Below are positions 27,736 through 35,800 of a stretch of DNA of 64,000 nucleotides, piece by piece (position 1 is the stretch's first letter; the number at the start of each line of letters is the position of its first letter). Made by a program: the position numbers and the translations under genes. Origin of the DNA: Neospora caninum Liverpool (taxonomy: Eukaryota > Apicomplexa > Conoidasida > Eucoccidiorida > Sarcocystidae). The stretch spans positions 1,426,001 through 1,490,000 of the forward strand of contig NC_018391.1 of assembly GCF_000208865.1 (NCBI RefSeq). The letters are read 5' to 3'. Below the pieces are notes generated by a model. That model was not told the origin of the DNA. It did not search any database and saw only the letters and a list, made by a program, of their open reading frames with translations.

Positions 27736-27770
<35 letters not shown>

Positions 27771-30700
27771 GTTTGGTGAGGTGTGCATAGGTATTCGGGC
27801 GAGTGGAGGGCTCTTTCCGAAGGCTGACTTGCACTTCCGCTTCGATTGCGCGAACGTCAGCGGCAGCGAAGGCCTGCTCGCCCCACATTTCGCGGAGGTT
27901 CGCCCAGGATTTTTTCGAACTGAAGAGGCCTTTCAAGGCCCCAAAGTTCCGGACGAGGTCGTCGAAGTTTTCGAACGGCGATGCCTCTGTTCGAAGAACT
28001 TCCTGGCATCTGCAGAGAAAAAACTTGGAAGGAATCCGAAAGTGGAGTTCTCTCGAGGTGCGACGAATCAAATTTGCGCAGGCAGAAAAAGCCGAGGCTG
28101 AGATGGCGCGTCTCTCTCTTTGCTGGTCTGTGTCTGGGCCTCTCTGTGCTGTCTCCCTTTTTTTGCGGCGCTTTGTCAGTCGGTTTCTTCCTTTCGCCGC
28201 CCAGTGCCGCCGGCACTCCCGTCTGTGCGGCCTCAGCGTTTCCTCACGGAAAACGGTGTCTTCGCTCCCCCCCCGTCTAAGAAAGATGCCGCGCAGGAGT
28301 CTCGCCTCTCTCGCCGCCCCCCGAGTAGGCTTCCCGTTCCTTTCTGACGCCACGCGTCTTCGTTCGTTTCTCTGAAAGTGTGCCTTCCTGCGTCTCAGGT
28401 TGTCTGATCGAGCTCGGTGTTCTCCCCTGTTCCGGCCTAGCTCCACGCCTCCCTTCGCCCTCAGGGCCCACCTTCTGCATCGCTCGACCTCGGAGGTCAC
28501 CGCTCGTATGTCTTCTTCCATGCGTTCCAAGACAGCCAGGACAGAGTCGACGTCGGCCGTCTCCGTGGAAAAGATTTCCGACTCCATCTGCATGCGCGAC
28601 TCGGAAATCTTCGCTTCAATGTGGGGAATCACTGCCTCCAGCTCCTCGAAGAATCTCTGCGTGTTTGTCTCCGACGCGTAGACGGCGAACTGAACCTGCG
28701 TCCTGACAAGGGACGACCGGAGCGCGGAAAAAAAAGACCGAGGCACATCCCCATTGGAAACACGAGGGCGCAAACGAGAAAAAAGGAGCGGTTGGGCGAT
28801 TTCGCACGCGCTGGAACACTAGCCGAAAAAACGGTCCTCTCGAGTATTCGAGGCGTGAGCGCCGTCATCAGGATCGGCGTCTCCAGGCTCCTCGTCGCCA
28901 TGACCTGCGACGAGAGGAGGGCGTGGGCGGACGTTTCCTTCCCTCGTTCGTCTTCCCTGCTTTCACGTGCGTGTGGAAATGTGGAAACGCAGGGGAAAGC
29001 GAGAAGACTCTGTCAGCGGGCCCCGTCTGGATTCGCGTCTCTCGGCTTTTACAGCCGCCCCTTTCGAACAAATCTGGATTGTGCAGCTGCAAGGAATCGA
29101 CGCTTTTCAACGTGGAGGAAAAGATCTAGCGGGGCAGAAGTCGCGGCGGTTGCAGGCGGACGAAGAGTGAAACACCGAGAAGACAAAAGTGTTGACAAAG
29201 GGAAGGAAAAGAGGAACAACTTGGGATCCACAGGCGACGACAACGAGAGAAAGGAGAGAGAAAAAGAGATAGAGAAAGAGAGAGAGACGAGGGAAAGAGA
29301 GGAGAGAAATAGAGGAGAGAAACAAAGGAGAGAGAGGGCGAGCATTAGGAAAAGAAGAAGGCAAAGAGAAGGGGAGAGACATTGACCGAGGTTGTGGAAA
29401 GCCAAGAAGAGGCTTGGCGATCACCTCACCGAAGCGTGTTGAGCGCCTGAGAGAGCTCGACGAATTGGTTTTTGTGCGTTGCTTCGATCTTCACAGAATA
29501 CTTTTTGATGAGGTCAAACACCTCGCTGACAAATGCACACCGAGTTTCGTACTCGCCGAACGTAGTCGCCCGCATTTCTTGCAGATACGCGTTGAACTTG
29601 ACGTACTGCAGGTGGTCAGAGGATGCGCAGAGAAAGGGACAGAGCGAACAAGAAGAGGAAAGAAAACGAGAAAAGAAGATGGGAAAAGCGATGGAGAAGC
29701 GAGAGAGCGAGCCGGGAGCCGGTTTCCCCGAGAGCAAACGGAATAGGAAACAAAATGGAAACGAAAAGGGAAAGGCCGCGTTAGCAGAAGGCGAGAATGG
29801 GAGGGCGCTGACGATGAGGCGGCGGAGACGCACGCACACCGACTGAGCGAGAAAACGGAGACACGTACGGCGTGGAAGAAAGAGGTGACAAGGAAAGACC
29901 GCAGAGGCGTAAACAGCTAAACGTTTAGACGGCGTCGGCGGTAGCAGGAGACAGCACGAGGATGGCGAGACTCGGACAGAGAAAATGAGGAAAGGACGAA
30001 TTGCAGAAGAAGGCCGCGAAGCCCGCCAGCGGCTGACCACCGGAGAAGCGTACGCGCGGCCGTTCCCGACAGCGCAGAAACAACGGAGGGGCGCCTGGCG
30101 GGTATACAGACGTAAAGCGGAATCGGTTTTCTCAGGTTGAAAGCGTCTCTGATCTGGAGAAGCGACGACTCAGGAACCAAGGCAGAGACGCCCGGAAACA
30201 CACAGAGCGGTGTTTTTTACCGAGTCGATGTCAGTCGGCACTTCCCCAAGTTTCGCGTTCGCCGCTTTGATGTTCTGCAAGAGCGTTGCCATCACTCTGC
30301 TCGCCAGCTGAGAAACCGGAGATCCAAGCGCAGCGTTTAACACGGAAACACGCGCATTCGTGTGCATGCACTGAGGCGAGCAAATCTCTTTCCGTCTGAA
30401 CTTGTCTTGGGTGTTTCCCATTCCCCCGCAGAAATCGCCACGTTCAACAGACGCGCACAGAAACCCGCTATCCGCAGGCTGTCAAGTACGGCTCGCCAGT
30501 GCCAAGAAGGCCAAGACACACGTGAATTAGCTTCCGGGACATCTGTACACCTAACCGTTTGCCTTTTCTCTGTCTCTTTCGCTCCGTGTGTCTCTCTCTC
30601 TTGCTGTTCCTTTGTGTTCGCTGGCGCTATCTTTTCTTACGGTGGGAAGATGTTCCTGGATCATAGAGACCACTCTTTTGAGGGACGGGAGAAGGAATTT

Positions 30701-32815
30701 TCGCACGTTGCTTGTATCGAGGTAGAAGGCGCCGATCTTCAGCTGAGAGGGCATGGCGGAAAGCTCGTCGATTTTCTCTCGGTAACGCGCCAGAGTGTCG
30801 CTGGCGGAGAAAGGAAAAACAAAAAACGTCCACATTTGATGGGGTCGGAGCCGCGCGCGGGGTTGAGAGCCTCGTCTCCTGAGCGTTTCGCCGAGGAGCC
30901 CCTTGCTTCGCGGGCGAAAGGCGACAGCCGAAGATGGGAAACCTCGCGAGGCGACAGCTCAAGGAACTGTGAATTCGCACGAAAACGAGACCCGACAAGA
31001 CGAGCGGACGCCGCGTATACATGCCCACCCAGAGCTGTCTGAAGAAGGACACGTGCTCGCACACACGCGTCGCATCCAGCTGCGTAGCTGTCCCTGTTCC
31101 TTTTCACATAAACACTCACATGTGAAGCTCTGTATGTGGCAGAGACTGAAACAGCGCAGCAGCAAAGGAGAGGCGCCTTGGCGAGAAGGAAACGGGAAAG
31201 AGAGAACGCTTCGGGAAAAGGAAAAACGAGAGAAATGGTGCGAGACAGAGACGAGACAGCAATTGGAGTCAGGGGAGAAGAGGCAGGCGCCGAGAGGCAA
31301 GAGTCGGGTCTTGAAGAGACACGCCGTGGCAGGTAACTGACAGGAGCTCCAGCTATATATACACTTTTCGATTCCTGGAAACGAAGCGAGACACGAGACT
31401 GCGACGGACGCAGCGTCGCGCCTGTTCCGAGTCGAGGAGTCAAGTTCTCCGGGCTGTCCCCAGCGACCTGTCCTCTCTCTGAGGCGAGCAGCAAAGACGA
31501 TAGACCACGTGTAAAACATATCGTTTGTACGTCCAGCGCAAGACCCAGTAGAGGGAAGGCTGCCAGGAGGCTAACCGAGCACTGGGGAGTCAACAAACAC
31601 TCAAGAAAGCGCTCACTCGAAAGCCTCCAAGTCGTTTTCCTTGAAAGACGCAAGGTCCGTGGCCTCGCAGCGACTGTACAGGCTGACGAGGTGCTGAAGC
31701 AAAAGCGAAGAGAGGGAAAGAGAAGAGTGCGAACCAGGAACCAGAGAGACATCCCGACGAGAGAGAGAAGGCGCCCGCATTCCTTCTGGAGAGAGAGAGA
31801 AAAACGATACGGAGAAGGACGCGAGACATACCAAAGAGCCGATGCGAACGCGGTTCGCAGAAACATAGCGAACCACGGGAAACGGGGCTTTTCTCTATCC
31901 AGGAAAAACAAGCAACGGAACAAAAGGCACTCCACCACCTCGCTTTGACCCATAATCGCGCTTTTCGCGTGCCTTAACACCCTCGTATACAGGCATCCAG
32001 CTCTCTCTTGATGTCCGTACTCCGGTCCTATATTTATATATATCTAGGTATCGACTTGTGCATATATATGTGTATTGCAGACAGATGCACATATATATAA
32101 GTATTTTTTAGACTTATATGTGTTTTTTGCATGCTCAGATGCGGGTTTCGCGGTGTCTGGATTCACTGCGAGCATGCATCAAGTATGCAGGGAAACGCCG
32201 TCCAGGAATGGGCATTTCGGCGGTTTTCCCGTCTTCTGCCTTTGAGGCTTACACTCGATTGTTCGGCCGTGTGAAGCACTTGGTTGAAGAGTTTGTCCAG
32301 CGTCTTCCCCACTCGTTTGACCAGATCGAGGAAGCTCGCGTCGTTTGTGGGGAAGACAGAGGCGAACAGCAAATTGCTTTCTTCTCCCGCGTCTGCGGCG
32401 ACAAGACGGAGAGGATATGCGCGCCGCGCCGCACCACGATGGCTGCATGCCAGGCTCAGCTTCTTTCCGATGACGGTTCATTTGAATCCACGCATACACG
32501 GGTGTACATGCTTGCACAGGACTACATGCGGTCAGTGATCGATGTTCCTCTCTTTCCAAACTCAATCTGTGTGTTTGCTGAGTTTTGCACTTTCAGCCAT
32601 ACCTACACATCTACACATCACGAGGTATATCGATTTCCGCGTATGTGCGTGCTTCGCAGAATCAAATATGCCAACGTGTCTCTGACTCTACCTACTCATA
32701 CGCAAACACCTACATCCTCATTCATACGTCAACATGTATCCGCATGTATATATATATATATATATATACATATATATACATATATATACATATATATACA
32801 TACACACATATGTAC

Positions 32816-32846
<31 letters not shown>

Positions 32847-35800
32847 TGCATATGAATCAGAGGGATATGGCGAGGTGTTGCACAGGGGCTCGACGTGGTG
32901 CTGTCTCTGGTTTCCTGTAGGTAGCAAAGGAGACGCTTCACATGCAAGTGTTCGGCCAGTTCACAGTCTATCCCTCTTGGTTTTTTCCAGCTTCGCCTCG
33001 CCCGTCTGCGGCTCTCCAAAAGGGTCCGAAACCAGTTTTCCTCTTTTTTCCTGTTTTTTTCGGCCTCTCTCTCCCTCACCGCCTGGCGCGACAGGCTCCG
33101 TGAAGGCGGCAACTTCCGGCGCCTGCGTCAGCGAAGGCATCGTCGCGACAGCTTTGAAGCCGTCGAGCAGAACTGCTTCAATAGCGTTTCGGAACGTCGC
33201 TCTGGGAACAGGAAGAGAAAAGCGGAGAAAGGAAACTACCCGCTCAGGGCGTGGAGAGAGAAAAAAGTCCAGACGCACCCCGCCCTGGTCTCGACGGAAA
33301 GGCCGAGTCGATCTCCCTCTTGGTGCTAATTCGGCCGCGTGGACCGAGGCGCCTGGCTGCGCAACCTGACAACAAGCCTCGTAGCCGGCGAAGACCGGCA
33401 GCCAATGAGATACACGCATGCAAACGCATGTACACCCCGTTATGCATGCACACGACTGCGCATGCACCGCACACACACCGCATGCATGCGTTTGGGTAGT
33501 TGTGGACATGGCTTTTCTCGCGTTGCGTTCTCACTTGGTGGGAGTGACGCCGATGCCGCTCGCATCCATTTCGAGGTACACGAGAAAGAGCGGTTTGTCG
33601 TTCGAAGGCGCGGCCTCCTGTCGCGTCTGTGCGGCTTTCGGCTCACTCCCAGGCGCTCTGTTTTTGCCTCGCCACTCTGGAGAGGAGGAAGGGATCTCGT
33701 CCTCCCCGCCTGCAGGCTTCGACTCGCCCGACGTGCCCGTGGGCTCCGCCTTCGCAAAGGCCTCCTGAGAACAGCCATGAAGACGGAAATCGCCAGGAAG
33801 GAGAAACGAGTCGGCGACGAGAGAAAGAGAGAAGTCGGCAACGAAAGAGTTCCAAGTCACAGGAAGGAGACAATGGAAAGGGGACAATAGAAAGGAGACA
33901 ATGGGGAGGCGACAAAGGAAAGGACACAATGGAACGGAGACAATGGGAAGGCAACAAAGGAAAGGAGACAATGGGGAGGCGACAAAGGAAAGGAGACAAT
34001 GGAACGGAGAGACAAAGAACGAAAGAAGGGGAGACAGGGGAAGGCGAGGCAAATGCGCAGGGATGTGAGAAGCTGCGCGGGAAAGAAGGAAGGAAAAGAG
34101 CCCTTGCTTTGTGGCCGTCTGCCGTGTCGAAGTCTCAGTCGCACACGCACGCGCGTGTTCTTCGTTTACGTACTAGAATCGAAGCAAAACGCGCCGTTGA
34201 CCCCCTGACAAACGTCATGAGCGCCTCCTGAAGAAGGTACTCTGTGATTTTCACGAATTTTGCCAGTTTCCGGCACTGCAGCCGCGTCGTGGCCTTCTCA
34301 GTGTACGACGGGGGCGCGCCCGGCGCGCGCGAGGTTTTCGACAGCGCCGACTCCACGCGCGATTCCGTGAGGCTCTTCGACGGCGCATCTGAAGACGGCG
34401 AAAAGCCACCGACCGAGGCGAAATAGAGGAAAGCGAGACAAAACGAAGGAAGGAAGAGACTGAAGGCGGAGTCACGTATGGGAGGCGAAGACCTGGCAGC
34501 AGCAGGTGACGTGCTCGCTCGGAGGTGAGAGGTCAAGCGAGACGCTGATCGAATAACGCGGTGACAATACACCCCAGAGCAGACGCCAGTCAGAGAAAAA
34601 GAAGCGAAGGAGAAAGGGAGACGGCGAGAAAGGAGAAAGGGAAGAAAGGAGAACAGGAAGGAAGAGGAGACTGGGTGAACGCAAGAAGAGAAGGAGGCTG
34701 AGGAACAAGAGAAAGCGGCGGATGCTGTCTCGAGCAAAGCTCGGAAAACGGCAGGCGCGCACAACTGGCGAATCAGGAGGTGAGGCATCTCAACGCGGTG
34801 TGAGAAGGCGTGCATACCAAAGAAGGCTCTTCGAAGCAGCTGCAAAACGCGAAGCTTTCAAAGACACGAAAGACCACCAACGCAACGGAAACCGACAGGA
34901 AGCGGGCCGGGAGTACAGCACATGCACAGCGCAAAGACAACTCTCTCCCTAGTTGCTTTCTACACAAAAAAAAAAGCTCATTAAAAGCGAGAAGGCCCCT
35001 TGACTCCTCTGTTTCGGCTGTGTCTGTTTCTCGTGTCCCTTCCGCAGCGCTGAGAGAGCGTCACCTTTTCTCCGCATTTCTTCGTTCCTCCTTTTGCGGA
35101 TTCGCCGAGCCTACCTGGTTTGGCAAATCCGCCTCGCGAAGAGGCGTCTCCGCCTCGATTCCCCGCCGCATTTCCACATGTTGCCAAGGCCAGGGGTGCG
35201 GGTTTCTTCCTGGCCGTGAAGCCGTTCGCCTCGAGGAACGCGTGGAGCGACTCCGAGCACGACCTGGAGAGCTGGCGAATCAAACGAAGGACAATCAAGA
35301 GGCGAGGGCAAAACCTTGAACAATTTAACGCTAGGTTTAAAGATATAGACTGGAAGCCTCCTCGGCCACTCCCAGCATGTGTGCCGCACCGAAAAACGTT
35401 TGTCCGAAGACCAGAGTCTTCCGCAGGCAGACGGTGCTTCCAGCTTCTCTCTCTCTCGAGATGGCTTTCGTCGCTTGTGGTTTCGACTTTCATGTTTCTC
35501 CCCCTCACATCTTTTCCGATCTGTTCGATCTGATTGGACCTTGATGTGCTGGTCTTTCTCCCTTTCGAAGGATGCTACCCTTCCTTCTCCTTCTCCTTTT
35601 CCTTTTCTTTCTGCTCCTCGCTCGCTTTCTGCTCGTCTGTCTCTCTCTTCACCTCTTTCTCCTTCTTTTCTTTCTGATCGTCTTTGCCTTCGGCTCCGCT
35701 GTCGCTCCTTCACCCCTTTCTCTTTTTTTTTCACGCCGTTCTGTCTGCGCTTTCTGTTCTGTTTTGCCTTGGTTTGTCTCGATTTGCTCCACTTTTTTTC

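Noticed and set aside
27311..27767. Regularly spaced identical units resembling a CRISPR array
   Set aside because: Spacers are pure TA tracts of variable length, the host is a eukaryote, and the array sits in a dynein intron.
27385..28773. 462-codon minus-strand ORF with Tyr/Ile runs
   Set aside because: Only 27829-28009 and 28472-28695 are dynein exons; the rest is the TA/58-bp repeat intron read through by chance.
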